From contig HG738139.1 of assembly GCA_000499405.2 (NCBI GenBank), positions 8,394,616 through 8,458,615 of the forward strand: 64,000 nt of DNA, given 5' to 3'. This stretch comes from Onchocerca volvulus (lineage: Eukaryota > Nematoda > Chromadorea > Rhabditida > Onchocercidae). Of this stretch, positions 1-12,628 are shown in pieces. Numbering within the stretch: position 1 is the first letter of the stretch; each line of letters begins with the position of its first letter. The notes under the pieces were generated by a model. It was not told the origin of the DNA and did no database searches. It saw only the letters and a program-made list of their open reading frames with translations. The translations under genes and the position numbers were made by a program.

Positions 1-89
1 TAAATCGTTTCAAAAATTGCATTTATTCAAAAAAAAAGGAAAGAAAAAAATTGATTGATTTTGTATTTGTTCAATGTGCATTGATTTAG

Positions 90-371
90 GCATATGGGAC
101 AACAGCATATCCTTACGGTGGTTATATACCTTTAATTGTTCGATATATCGAGCTGGGTATACAAAATAATTGGCGAGATTGGACAACGATTCTGAGCGAT
201 GATCGTCTGACAATCAGTCCCAGCACTTACTCCATTATTTTCATTATTGGTGGTATTACACAGGCTGAGTTAGCATGTCTAAGAAAAACGCGCTTTTCAA
301 ATAAATTACTAGTCATTTCAAGTGCAGTAATAACGGGTAATAAGTTAATTAGCTCAATACAAAATAGTTAA
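90..371 (+). CDS. VPS33-family SM protein, C-terminal exon only
   Basis: This is the final exon of a gene that begins before the window. It follows a T-rich tract and acceptor TTTAG at 85-89 and reads 94 codons in phase 0 to TAA at 369-371. The peptide opens AYGTTAYPYGGYIPLIVRYI and later has FIIGGITQAELACLR and a LVISSAVITGN segment. These correspond to the end of VPS33 proteins, where a GGYxPL stretch is followed by the strand-and-turn motif GGxTxxEIxxLR and a terminal IxTTxLxxG-like strand. VPS33 is the Sec1/Munc18 subunit of the HOPS and CHEVI tethering complexes that drive SNARE fusion at late endosomes and lysosomes. The sequence does not let me decide between the A and B type paralogues. 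A small same-strand gene starts about 410 bp downstream. Confidence 0.75.
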   Translation, partial: AYGTTAYPYGGYIPLIVRYIELGIQNNWRDWTTILSDDRLTISPSTYSIIFIIGGITQAELACLRKTRFSNKLLVISSAVITGNKLISSIQNS

Positions 372-783
372 CTTGTGCTTGTGCTATAAAGCTCTTTGTG
401 TAGATACTATTCTTTCTCCGAAAAATAAAAAAATTATATGAATTTGTCTTGAACTAAACATATCGATTGAATATCATATTGATATGGATTTTCAATGTTC
501 ATTGCAAAAATTTTCTCATACTTTATCGATTGTTGCAGTGCTTCTATGTGAAGGAAGGAAAATTTGGAAAAAACTTTATGCTAGCGGCCTTCTTAAATAA
601 GCGTTGAATGTTTTATTTTTCGAAAGATAAAATATCAATCCCTAAAATGTCTAAAATTGAAATATATAATTTACTAGCGAATAACAAGCAGCAGTGGCAG
701 CATGATGGAAAATTTGCATAATATTTATTGTCAAACAAATAAAAACAGTTGATTTTTGTTAAGAAATTTCATTTAGCAGGAAA

Positions 784-1056
784 ATGGTTAGGTATATAGG
801 TCGCACTCAAAAGGTAGGGTTTCGAGAGAGATGAAAGAAAATTTGCCTCCAATAGGGGTTTAAAATTGATCTGAGTCATTTGTAGGTGCATGAAAATATA
901 ACAAGGAAACTGGAACAATTAGTGGCTGATATGACACGACAACTTATCGCAAACGCTAGTGACAAAGAAGATGTTGAAGTGGAAGTGAAAATGTTGTTTG
1001 GGAAACTTGTCGGCAGTCCAAAAGATAAAATCAGTCAGAAGTTAGTTCAACACTAA
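784..1056 (+). CDS. Small two-exon gene, 66 aa, unrecognised
   Basis: Exons 784-813 and 886-1056 (72-nt intron, donor AAG|GTAGGG, acceptor TTTGTAG) join in phase 0 to give 66 codons ending in TAA. The protein starts MVRYIGRTQK and continues as a charged, mostly helical chain (ITRKLEQLVADMTRQLI, then an acidic DKEDVEVEVK stretch, ending KISQKLVQH). It has no signal peptide or membrane segment. A CATTTAG acceptor about eight bases before the ATG, with no matching donor nearby, suits SL trans-splicing. Being about 410 bp behind the VPS33-like stop codon on the same strand suggests a downstream operon gene. I do not recognise the family. It could also be the 3' end of a longer gene whose upstream exons I missed. 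Confidence 0.45.
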
Positions 1057-2928
1057 ATTCTTGAAATTTCGAAGTGTTTTCGAGAAAAGTCTTGAAAAAC
1101 ATGATTTCATCATTCTGTTCACTCCATCTATTTACCATAGAATTACTTTGAGTGTACCACTTAAAACAGTCATCTCAGGTGTTCATTATTGGATAGTTTA
1201 CCTCACATCGCTCTTGATAAGAGCCGATTAGTTTCGTAAATTTCCGAAAATTTTCTAGTTTCCCAGATTTTTATAAATTACAAATTCTGTAATAAAGTGT
1301 GAGAGTTTGGGCCAGTGAACTGATATATATATTTTAAAATATGGTTTCAAATAACACAACTGCTTTTTGTAATGGTTTTTCAGTTCCATAAACAAAAACC
1401 TTTGCCCAATGCGAAGAATTTCCGGTTCTTTTGATGCCACCATTACTGCAACTGGCAAGTCTAATACCAGATTTCATTCCAAATTCTTTTGAATGGATCT
1501 TTTTCGAATAAACAAACTGCATATACATCCTCAAATCTGAAAGATCTAGAGAATTTGTTGTATACAAAATTAAGAATTTTCATGACAGTTCATGTATCAT
1601 ATTTTGTAATTCAGTTAGCCCAAAAACGTCGTCAGTAAACCATGCATATTCCATTACTAGCCATTATTCATCACCAATCCAGCAAATTACAATCGAAAAA
1701 GACAGAACATCCACGTATGTTGTTTCTTATTAAGGATTTTCCAAACTTTTTAAATCTTAAGTAACCAAAACATGCTTTACATTCGCAGGATTAGCAATAT
1801 TGAGAATTTCAGATTAAGAATTAATTTTGAATAACATATATGTTTTCATTTAAAGCGAAATCTCACTATGAAATTTTGTCTAATATGCGATTTAGTCTTT
1901 TGAGTTCTTCGTACTCTAAAAATTATTTATTTTTTGTGGATTCATTTGACAGATATAATTTAATGCTTATGTATTATAATCGCCCAACTTCGTAGTTATA
2001 TGATCGTCTGAGAAGTTGGTACCTATCAAATATTGCCAAAAATAAGACAAATAACTGCTTACTACTTCAGAAACGAAAAGATCAAAGAGAAAAGAAAATC
2101 AAAAAGAAACTCAGGATCGTTTGATATTGTTACATTCCGTAAATCTGTAGGATAGATAACAAAATATTTCCATTCCAACTTCTTTAACCTTTCAATCCAA
2201 CAATATTTAAAAAAAAAAAAAAAAAGAAAAAAAAAAGACTAACAAAGGATCAGTTTTCAAACGTATGTTTTTAAAATGTGGAATAACGATAATAAAATAA
2301 GCAGCAGTTTCATTGATCAGTTGCTCAATAATATGAAAGGTCATATTATATATATGTCCGTAACTCCTGCGAGCTCCAAATTGAATATATACATCCATTT
2401 TACCCGTTTAGAATTCTCACTATCATCTTTCAAATTTTTACAGATATCACAAGTAAGTGAAAGGGAATTTGTGATATCTTGAAATAAGAAATCTCGATGG
2501 ACAACGAGAAAGCGCATAAGATGGCAAATATCTATCCATTATTTTCAAAAATAAGGATGGATATTCCTATCTTGACGCAAACAGCTAACAGGAATGGGAA
2601 AATTGATAACGAAGATAACGAGTAAAATAAAGAAGCTCGAAGAGCTAGGGCCATATATACAGAAGAATCAAGTGATTTCAGAATGTGGGAATGGTAAACT
2701 AGCAACAAAAAATACAAAAGGATCAGAAAGAACAGAGTAGAAAGCGTGTTGCACATTAAAAATTTGTATAATTATAATAAACTAATTTTAAAGGGATGTA
2801 ATTAGCAGTGATAATGTGACAACTGTAACATCAGCAATGCTCAGATTAAAAAATGACAAAAAGATATGGAGCAAAAACTTTTTAACTTTTAAAAGCGCGA
2901 ACAAATTTTACAATTTCACCGGTATTGT
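1057..2928. other. Non-coding interval between convergent genes
   Basis: About 1.9 kb of AT-rich DNA separates the end of the small plus-strand gene from the last exon of the minus-strand kinase gene. It should hold both 3' UTRs. An A-rich run lies at 2208-2237. Open frames here are short and show no family motif or consistent splice signals. Confidence 0.5.
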
Positions 2929-5900
2929 TCAGTAATCTGTCTCATCACTCCTTAGACATCTTGCCAATGGCGAAGAAGGTGGTTGTGAAGATTTCTGAAG
3001 AATGATCTTTATAATTTTTAAAAGAGAATCATTAGCCATTAGAAATGTAATTCGAAAGATATTCAGAGTATTAGAATGTACTCAGCCTTATTCCTGTAGT
3101 TTTGATAAGCAGATATAAAATATCGAACATTACTTTGATTAAATAGAAAAAACTTTTTACAAACGATAGGTTTAAGAAACTTTACTTGGCCACGAGGACG
3201 AAAGAGCTCGTGTTTCGCAAGTTCGAAAACATCTGCCCGCTCTTCTTTTCGATACTGCAGACAGCGACGGATAAAATCCTGAAAATATTGAGGAAAAAGT
3301 CTTTCAAATTCACTTATAATCTCAAATTTGAACTATAGCACTGAAAAAAATAAAATCAACAGATCAAGTATCTGAAACCAATTTAAAGAGACAAATCCCG
3401 CAATCGTAAGCAAACTATCAAAGAGAAATTATCATTATTAGGGATTAGAAGCATGCCCCAAGAAGAAAAACGAATTAAAAGACACTGCTAGCATGTTCCT
3501 ATTATTTAATAAGAACTGAAAGTTGAGCCAAAAATTTCAGCATCTAATTAAATAAAAATAGTTCTAAATGCGACTGTTAAAAATATTTGGATTAGTTTAC
3601 CTGCGCTGCCGAGCTGACTACTGGTTTAGGAGGAAAAGTAACTTCGGTAGCTTTTAGAATAGTATTTTCCTCCAGAATTTTTTGCTGAGTTTGTTCGTGT
3701 CCAAATGGCTAAAAAAGGAATAGTGTCGTGAGTTTTCGTCAGAAAATTTCTAATAAGTTGTTCTCAGATTAAACAGATTTATAAAAGGCAAAAGCTTACT
3801 CGTCTGCCATATAAACATTGATAAAATATGACACCAACACTCCAAACATCCACTTTTGAGCTTATTTTTGGAGGATTGTGACCAACAACAAAAGTTTCAG
3901 GAGGAAGATACCTGGGAATTTTATACAAAGTTAAAAATGGCTATAAATTCTAATTTATAGTTACAAGATATGCCCGCGTGTTGCAGGAAATTGGCTTTTC
4001 AATAGCTAATAGATTGCAGTTTTTTATAACAGTGAAAAAAATGTCTATTCATTTACATGATCCACAATCGACAATATTTAGATTCGTCTTTCTTAAGATA
4101 TTTGAAAAATTAGATTACCAGATAGGGAACAATAAAAAATAAAAGAGCATGACCGGTTCATGTAAAGTCTTGATAAAAATAAAAATTACATCAAATTAGC
4201 CACTAACCAGTATGTTCCAGCTCCTTGAGATGTAAGTTCAATAGAATCACCATCGTCAGCATCTTCCATTATTTTACTCAAACCAAAATCAGTGATTTTT
4301 ATTGCACCGCTTGTAGTACCCGATTGTAGCAAGATATTTGCCGGCTTTAGATCGTAATGAATTATTGGTGGACGTTTTTCTGATAAATAACGAAGTGCTG
4401 ACACTACCTGAATTAATCTCGATGATCCAAGCCTATTTTGTTCTTCAAACTAATAATGCAATATTTTTCCTGGTTAATTTAAATGCATTGTCCTATATGA
4501 TGATATATAATGACTGTTTTCCATCATCAGTATCAACAATTGCTTAATACTGATTAATATAAAACTGTCAAAGACTAAAAAAATGTCACAAGACTGGAGT
4601 TCAGACTTCAAAACATTATGTCATCATAGCCAGATCAACACTTGCTGAAATAGATGCATGCGGTGGATCATTCAAATTCTCAACCACAATTTTTGCTAAA
4701 AATTTATGGCGTTATCTATACATTCTTAAGAATTTCGTAAGAGTAAATTAACAACCTGCATAATAATAGAGCGTGCTTCCTTTTCGGGAATTTGCTTATT
4801 TTGCTTCAGATAAAAATCGAGATCATTACCATCACAGTATTCCAACACAGTACAGAAAGAATGATTATCGATTGTAAACAAATCGAATAAGCGAACAATA
4901 CGTGGGTGATCCAACGTCTTATGAATATCTTTTTCACGCATAGCATGTTTAACATAGTTCGCCTACAATTGGTTGATTTTCTAACAATAATAAATGCAAC
5001 AATGACTGCGTAATAAAAGTATTTTTTCAAAGACACAAAAGAAGAGCAAAGGTAACAATCAATTCAGTCTGTTTGAATCATTCAAAAAAGTTTTTAAATC
5101 AATAATTCCATAGTCAATATTAATTCGAATCAGTACTAACCATACCTTTTTATCCTCTTTCCATTCCTTATTTACATGATGTATTTTGCATGCCACATTC
5201 TTGTTCTCATCCAGATCAAAAGCACGCCAAACCTCGCTATAGACAAATATAAATTACAGAATCCAGTAAAAATTGCACTACTGCCATAATAATAGGTAGA
5301 AACAACGAAAACTCGACGCAAGATTCGAAAGCTGCTGTGCGTTATATAATAGACTATTGTATCGTTTCCCATCACAGCGAAAAGAACGCTTATTAAAGTA
5401 AGTAACAACAAGAAGGATCTTATGAAAACCATCGTACCATAAAAGTAAAAAAACCAACCTGAAACCACCTTTTCCAAGAAGCGAAAGTAAAAGATAGCGC
5501 CTATTGAGCAATTCGTGGTCTTTGTACCGACTTGACTCTTCATATTGAACCCGTTTTAATTCTCGAATATGCAGATTACGTTCCCTCTCTAAGCGATCAC
5601 GTTCAGCGATTAATTCCGCCTCCTCTTTTTTAAGATGTTCCTTGAATGAGCACAAACCGTCTTCAAAGTAAAGGAAAAAAAAAAAACCAAAACAAACAAA
5701 AAAAGTGGTATTTTAAAATGCAAAATACAAAAATACAAATGTATCTTAACGCCTAAAAAAACTAAAATAAAACACCAGACTTCTGAAAAAACTGAAACTG
5801 ACTCAAATAAGACAGTCATGTTGAAATATGTGACACCACTAATGTTGATTCCGCAGGATTAACCATTACGGACACTAGCTTACCAAAATAAAAAAATATG

Positions 5901-8053
5901 AAAAAATAATCACAAATATATCAAACGATGCGATTCTTCAACAATCTAACCTAATTTGAAATTAATGAAAATCTTTACTTGGGATGAATGAAAACTACTC
6001 TTCATAACGGCGCAATTAAGCAGAATGTCCAGAAAATAACCGAGTTACCTTACGCAAGCGATAAATTTCCTCTTGCTCTAAATATTCTTGCAAAGTCAGT
6101 TCTTTAGGTAATTCTGGTTTTGCGAACAGTTCGTCAGTGAGTGAAACAGAACTTGGTCCTGCTGATGTAGAAGGGACCATACCATCCGAACCAGTCGACA
6201 TTGCTCTGAATGAGAAAAAATCAATCAGTAAATTAAAATTCAGTTAAGCAGTGAAAAGATAACATAAAAAAGAAATCTGCCAATTTCCATCGAGAATATG
6301 ATTTTTCTTTTTCTTCGAGATGAAAAAGTGGAAACTTTACAGAACTGTCCATTGTTAAGATTCCAGATACTTTTTTTAACATTTTCAACCATGCATTGAT
6401 TTATTAAATGATATGTTAAAATTCATTTATAACTACATTTTCGGCTTCAACTTAGTAATGGAATTTCAAATTTCAGATTTCAACAAGCCGGAAATATGAA
6501 GCACATATTCCTTTTAAAAAATGAAAAATATAAAAGGAACGTGAAAAGAAAAATATGGATCTGAATTTTAATTCACTCGAAATATTTACACTCAACATGC
6601 GACTGTATTCGAAGACAACGTCATACAACAATCGAAATAAGGAAATAGAATTTCTTAATTTCGTACCTTTTTAAATCTCGCGCATTTCCGGTTGGTTTCC
6701 TTTTTCGAAGATTCTGGGAAGCATTAATTATTTCATTTCTCTCATTTGCAATCCTCTGCTGTGCTTTATTAATTTCTTCGAATGCCCAACCATCAGCCCA
6801 CATTTCACGGAATTCTTCTCGGTGACGCGTTGGCTTGAACTGTCCAATACGTAAGCAATCCTCCATGCATTTTGCTTTCGCCTGAAAATTGCACCTCATA
6901 CTATAAACACCAAAAGTTGTTTGACTTCGAAAAATATAAGCAAACATCGACGACAAATTAATGGGCAATTAATAAAGCAGAAATTATGTTGTGTTTTCAT
7001 GTTATGAATTATGAATCTCTAATAAAATGATCAATTCAATATTGTTTGAAAAACAAAAAAGAATCCAATGAACAAAAACGCACAGCATAGTATACTGAAA
7101 AGTGCTCATAATATAGCACAAAATATCAATAATAACGTGTTTTTCTGCATAGAAAATATGCTGCAAAATTTTCTTTTACTGAAAAATGTACCAATTATAT
7201 TAGAAAATAAAAAAAAGAAAAAGAAATACTTGTTTTCTTTCCATGGTGCTTTGTTCAATTAACAATTTTCTTATAGTTTCTTTACATGCGTCCATGGATC
7301 GATCTTTTTTGATAATTTGCTGCTTCAATTCATCAATCGTTTTCCTCATATCCTCAATTATACTATCCTTTTTTGAAAGCTCAGAATGCATTTCTGCTGC
7401 ATCAATTAAGGATAATTCATCAGTTTGAGCCTGAAAGGAGAATTGTCATTTATAAAAGGCAATCGCAATAGCAATATTTCTCATAATTTCTTATGTGAAG
7501 ATGAAATAGATTAATATAAAATAGTTTGTAAAAAAAGAAATAAAATGCCGAAGAATTGGTCTGTGAAGCATAAAATACTGTGAACTGTTATCCTAAATCT
7601 GCGGATTATTTTGTAAATAAAAAACAGATAAATACCTGAGAATCCATTCGAGGTCTGCACATCAATGTTTGTGGTGGACTTTGGCTTTGGCTTGAATCAC
7701 TCGAATTGAAAATGGTCAGATGAATATTTGGCCGAGTATTGGTTGATGGAGAAACAGACGTAATAATTGCACACTTGAAATATATTTACAAAATGAATAA
7801 CATGAATCAAAAACATAAAATCATATTTTTTGGAACATAAGCGTTAGCACCACACGTAGGTCTGAATTTGATTTGGAGCGATGTTTCCATTCATTAAAAA
7901 AACAATGACCTTGCTGTGGAAAATGCAATACAAATATTATTTACACAATGAAAAACTATGTAACAATACTAAAAGATCTCGCATCTAGTACACTGCAATT
8001 TAAAAAAGCTTAAAAATATGAAAAAATGGTTCTGCATCAAAAATTATGCATAC

Positions 8054-8089
<36 letters not shown>

Positions 8090-8698
8090 TTTGAGAAAAT
8101 CTAATCAGTGAATCAGTTTTGAGAAAATCGATAAACATGTTTGAAGTTCGGTTTAATTATCAGTCAGACAAATGAAACTTTTGTAAACGCTAAGAGCTAA
8201 ATGTATGTCAACGATGTGCCCACAGACTGCAGACATAGGTGTTTCTCTTTTTAAAAAGTACAAATTGTTAAGAATTTCAGCATTTATACAATTACTAATT
8301 AATTATGAGGATTTTGGGGAAATGATGCAAAGAAAGTGGGAGATGAAAATTCCACACTATATCACATTAAAAATGCAACTGAAATTCAATATGCATCATT
8401 TTACTTGTTGAAAATTTAATTATTTCCAAAGCGACTGCTTATAAATTGAACAGTCTATCCGTTAAAATCTTACAAAAGATGTACAAAGGTGTCGAAAAAT
8501 ATTAAGAATCTTAATAAAAAACAATCATGGCATATTTCTAAATCAGATTTGTGATAAGTTCTGGAGAAAGAGAAACAAACATACATAATCACTGCTTGAA
8601 CTATCGCCATTTGCATGAGATGCGTTTATTTGACGCTTTGGGCTGGAACCAACTGCCATGTTCTGAAATATTAGGTGATAGAATAAATTTTCTTATGG

Positions 8699-8737
<39 letters not shown>

Positions 8738-9912
8738 GCATTTCTCATATGATATGCAACAACATCGCTTATAAACATATGTATTAGCAATTTTGAATAA
8801 CAAAGAATCCCATCAACATATATATATATATATATATCTTCATGACATAACTCGGCAACTTATCAATTCAACTGCAGGACAAAATGTAGAATGCAATGAA
8901 AAAAGTACCTTAAAACATTCAGTAATCTTCCTGTCATTTTTGGGTGGATAACCATCAATCCTTCTCCTTTTTCGTAGTGGTTTTTGCTCCAAAGATTTCA
9001 CAATTTTGGTGTAATTACTTTTGTCAGGAGCTTCTGGCTCACGATCAGATACCGAACCAGTGCTGCTTACATTAGATAATTCATTAGCGACTGGTATTGA
9101 TAGACTGGAACCCGTAATTGCAACTGATGTAGGTACTAATGGCGTCGTTACGTGTGTCTGAACAATTTCCCCCAGCTCCATCTGAAACTAGTATGTGAAA
9201 AAGTTTATTAAAAGAAATCCAAAAAAGTCAGTTTGATACAAATGAAAAAGACCATCTATCACATCGCAACAAACACCACCATGCGGTATTTAATTACAGA
9301 AAGAGCGAACAAATAAACCATGTATAACATTACGATAACTTTTAAATAGAATCCGAAATATAAAAAACTACAACAAACCTTTTCTATAATCTTATTGCTT
9401 AGTTCTTCGCTTTCATAAACAGTTGGAAAAGAATACGCAGTACTGAATTTACTGATTGTTGTGTCTGTTTTGATCACGTCAGCTGAACCTTTTTTAAGTA
9501 GCTGCAACACATTTCATTAACAGAAGTTTCAAAAAGAGATAATTCACACGCAAAATAACAAAGAAGGCTTAACTAGACATGCTTATATATAATTTCAAAT
9601 GATTAAAACTTATCATACAATGAGAAAGAAATTTAAAACGCCGTGATACGGTCGAGATATAACAAAGACAAGGAATGAATCGATGATTTGCTGCAGATAT
9701 TATGTGTGCTGTGACAGGAATTAGCCTCCTCTTGAAATCCTAAATCGTACAAATAAACGGTAAAATACCTTCTCTGACGGTAAAGTCCTGTTCGCTTGCA
9801 GACCAGAATTAAATGCGCGTCTTTCAAGGTCAATTCTCGGTGGCTCACCAGAAGAATTATCGAAATCTTCACACTGTACAATATCACCGGTAGCAGAGTC
9901 ACCACTGGTCAT
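2929..9912 (-). CDS. tlk-1: Tousled-like serine/threonine kinase
   Basis: Sixteen exons in transcript order: 9912-9769, 9501-9379, 9181-8909, 8662-8585, 7773-7636, 7430-7230, 6881-6667, 6205-6049, 5640-5459, 5236-5146, 4962-4756, 4407-4208, 3911-3800, 3708-3601, 3278-3186, 2994-2929. The 2388 nt encode 795 aa and every phase agrees. The N-terminal half is low-complexity and coiled-coil ([20 protein letters not shown]). A conserved [15 protein letters not shown] helix precedes the kinase domain. Kinase marks are LLGKGGFSEVW (about 498-507), lysine in ACKIHH (about 521), catalytic HYDLKPAN (D622), DFG 643-645 and GAGTYWYLPPE. The sequence is very close to animal TLKs, nuclear kinases active in S phase that phosphorylate the histone chaperone ASF1 and support chromatin assembly. 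The start is the first in-frame ATG of exon 1; a uORF overlaps it. The last two short exons are the least certain part. Confidence 0.95.
8058..8084. repeat. (TA)n microsatellite in a tlk-1 intron
   Basis: About 27 bp of alternating TA within the intron between the fourth and fifth tlk-1 exons. A shorter (AT)n run lies at 8818-8837 in the preceding intron. Confidence 0.9.
8702..8734. repeat. 33-bp A homopolymer in a tlk-1 intron
   Basis: An uninterrupted A run on the plus strand (T on the transcribed strand) inside an intron, 40 bases upstream of the acceptor of exon 4. Its length is likely polymorphic and prone to assembly error. Confidence 0.9.
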
Positions 9913-9932
9913 AGCGTGTCAAACAACTCCAT
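9909..9932 (-). promoter_or_regulatory. Possible uORF overlapping the tlk-1 start codon
   Basis: Just upstream of the kinase ATG, an out-of-frame ATG at 9932 opens a seven-codon frame (MELFDTL). Its TGA shares bases with the main ATG in the order cATGAcc, so termination and main initiation coincide. It matters only if the mature 5' UTR includes position 9932; trans-splicing closer to the ATG would remove it. Confidence 0.35.
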
Positions 9933-12382
9933 AGCCTTTCTTGTTGCCGTTAGCACTCTTTTGTTACATTTACAAATGAGCACTTTCCTGGAATGTTTAA
10001 TCCTCAATTACACAAAGACCATGAACTGATACGCCAAAGTGACTTGAAATGTTTATAAAATCAGCGATATATTGATGCAAAAAGTACACTTCCAAAAACA
10101 ATACATGTTACCAAAATTGAACAAAATTAAATATGATGAAATCAGAATTAAGTGTGGATAGAACGAAACAAAATAATGTGTGAAACAAAGAAGTATATGA
10201 GAAATATTTTCGACTTTTCGATACCTAACGTGTTAGTGTAAGAAGACCTAATCAGAAAAATAATGACATTTTATCCGAATGATCAAAGACTGGCTAAAAC
10301 GATGTTATCATGACCCATCGCTAATCGACTTTTTCAAGTTTCTATGAACAGTTCATCATCAAGTTCGATACAACAACGATATCACAATACAAATCATCGA
10401 TTTTCTTGAAACACTTCGTGCTATGATGTTAACAGTGATGATGACCATGAGGATGATGATAAAAATGCCGGTGACGACCACGATGATGACAATCAGCATC
10501 ACCAACATCATTGCTACGATCCATCTTATGCGCCGCTCCTCCTGGTCTATTCTGCGGCACCTATGTTATGTTATGTGTATATGTATGTTGTTTTATGTAT
10601 GTGTATGTGTGTATGTGTGTGTGTGATGTATGTGTCAATGATAGTGCCACCGACCACAATATGCCCTGAAAACGGCCATGCACTTCTCATGCTTTCTTTA
10701 GGCATTGTTCCTTGAAGTGCACGACGAATAAACAAACCTTTGCGATCTTGGGTAATATGCACCAATATCGTATCAAAGCAAAGCACAGTATAATTCCAGA
10801 ATTGCAGGATGGTAGTGTATCAGAAAAAAAATGCAGTAGCTACTCGTAAAAGCTTGGATAACTGATAATTGTTTTCTTGTTATCGATACGAACGTGCGTC
10901 AATTTTCGCAAATAACGTCACTGTCATGCGAGAAATTGTCAGATGTTAAGGTGCTAAAAACGCGGGAAATCTTGGACTCTCCATTATCGCAGCAATGCCA
11001 CAACAGGTCAAATGAAAACTAAAACTTAAGTCATACTAATAATGCCAGCAAAGAGTGCTCTTAGCAAAGTACGTTCGAAGAAGAGCTATGGATGCACTGG
11101 AAACAGACACATATCAAGAGAATGTAGCACTTTCCTGGTTGATTTACAGCATTGCAATCATTTGTGGAAGAATTAAAAAACCTTTCTGCTGGAATAATCT
11201 GAAAAATAATATGCTCATCCATCCTTCCCTTGCCTTCTTCTTCTTCTCCCGAGATATCCAGGTGGAATCTACCCCTAATTACTAAGAACCTCATAATAAA
11301 AAAATCAAACTGACATATTTTTGGGATGGAAAGATGAAGAGACGAAATTCTTATAACAAAATGAATGAGTGCTTTTGGTAGGAATGAAAAAGGCGGCGCT
11401 ATGCTGCAACTACGCGACATACAACGACAATGCAGCTACTAAATCATTACTGCTCTTATACAGAGGAAACAGTCTGCTTTGCGATAAAACTGCATCTATT
11501 GGCTCACTGCCATTTTGTTATTAGTGTCGCATTATATTATAAACTTAATAGCCGCAGCAAGTAGCAGAATGCAGTGCAGTTGTGCACATACACTTCGGAT
11601 GGACATACATTTGGGCAGGGGAACAATCGCGCGATTAAAGTTTTCTGCATTTCGATGAAAGGTACTGCAGCATTGATGGGGGTCGAAAGGGAATGAGGAT
11701 GTCGATGTGACTGAAAAGGTTGATGAGGGAGGTGCATCTGCGAGAATCCAGGAAGGGTCATAGGTCATCCGTTATGACGATGCATATATTTGTGTGTTTG
11801 CGCCTGCAGATTATACCAACAATTATATCATAAAGCAGGAAGAAATACTTGCATTCGTGGTAAGGTTTGCATACTGCTTTGCTGCATGCAAGAGGAATGC
11901 AGCAAAGAGGCAAGAAGTAGTAGTAGTGGTTGATATTCGATGTGAAGAAATAGAAATGCTAGCCAGTAAGCTTATCTTTTCAGGTTTTTCAAATGAAGTT
12001 ATAAGGCATAGAATATGAAATTGAGACATTTTCAAAAAAAAGGTAAACCTGTTGTGTGAGTTAGCACTGTTATTGTCACCTTCCCCTTGATTGTGTCCTA
12101 TTCTGGATGGCGACCATTAACGTGATAACGATATTCGCAAGAGTTTCTAACAAAGATATCTGGGAAAGATTTATCCCGAGAAGGTTGACAGTGAGAGTAA
12201 AGACATCCGATCAGCACTTTACTAATCTAGTGTTTGATGAATACAATAACCCATACAATAGACGCAAAAGTACGGCACTTCCTCCCCTTTATTTCATTGA
12301 ACATTTTAAGCTGTAAATTTATCAAATTTCATCTTGCAATTACTGATACTCGTAAACGAATTTTACAAAATGTTACCTCATC
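9933..12382. other. Intergenic region upstream of tlk-1 with simple repeats
   Basis: About 2.4 kb between the kinase start and the tRNA pair, expected to hold the tlk-1 promoter. A patch of ATG/ACG trinucleotide-like repeats (about 10423-10500) is followed by a TG/TATG-rich tract at 10561-10640. Short open frames on both strands (for example minus 10786-10635) have no splice context or recognisable motif. I see no gene. Confidence 0.5.
10561..10640. repeat. TG/TATG-rich microsatellite
   Basis: Imperfect alternating TG with interspersed TATG units over about 80 bp. It generates a spurious VCVCVYV-type frame on one strand and a THTHTH-type frame on the other. Confidence 0.8.
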
Positions 12383-12464
12383 TGACGAGAGTGGGATTCG
12401 AACCCACGCCTCCGAAGAGACTGGTGCCTTAAACCAGCGCCTTAGACCGCTCGGCCATCTCGCC
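12383..12464 (-). tRNA. tRNA-Leu, anticodon AAG
   Basis: The minus strand folds as a class II (long variable arm) leucine tRNA of 82 nt. The acceptor strands GGCGAGA and TCTCGTC pair with one G-U, followed by discriminator A. The anticodon stem CTGGT/ACCAG encloses the loop TTAAGGC, so the anticodon is AAG (reads CUU, and CUC if A34 becomes inosine). The variable arm is GTCTCTTCGGAGGC-like. The T arm carries GGTTCGAATCC, which is also the B box, and the A box TGGCCGAGCGG is present. There is no intron and no encoded CCA. A TTTT tract lies shortly downstream for Pol III termination. Confidence 0.95.
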
Positions 12465-12546
12465 CTCAACAAACTCTTCCATCGTGTAGTATATAGCTCA
12501 TCGACTACCAAAATTATTCGATAAAAGTCAGAACCACGAAACATTT

Positions 12547-12628
12547 TGACGAGAGTGGGATTCGAACCCACGTCTCCGAAGAGACTGGTGCCTAAAACCA
12601 GCGCCTTAGACCACTCGGCCATCTCGCC
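12547..12628 (-). tRNA. tRNA-Leu, anticodon UAG
   Basis: A second 82-nt class II leucine tRNA lies 82 bp upstream (in transcript sense) of the first and differs from it at only three positions: one in the D arm, one in the variable arm, and the wobble base. Its loop TTTAGGC gives anticodon UAG (reads CUA, possibly CUG). Acceptor stem, A box, B box and discriminator A are the same as in the AAG gene. The downstream T run is weak (TTT). Confidence 0.95.

Noticed and set aside
5172..5543. 123-codon minus-strand frame
   Set aside because: It reads through a tlk-1 intron in the wrong frame; the real exons 5640-5459 and 5236-5146 explain the coding signal.
10635..10786. Minus-strand frame with fairly gene-like codons
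   Set aside because: It runs into the TG microsatellite (His-Thr repeat), and I could find no partner exon or family match.
12234..12622. Open frames on both strands over the tRNA pair
   Set aside because: They are translations of the two tRNA-Leu genes; the peptide motifs repeat because the tRNAs do.
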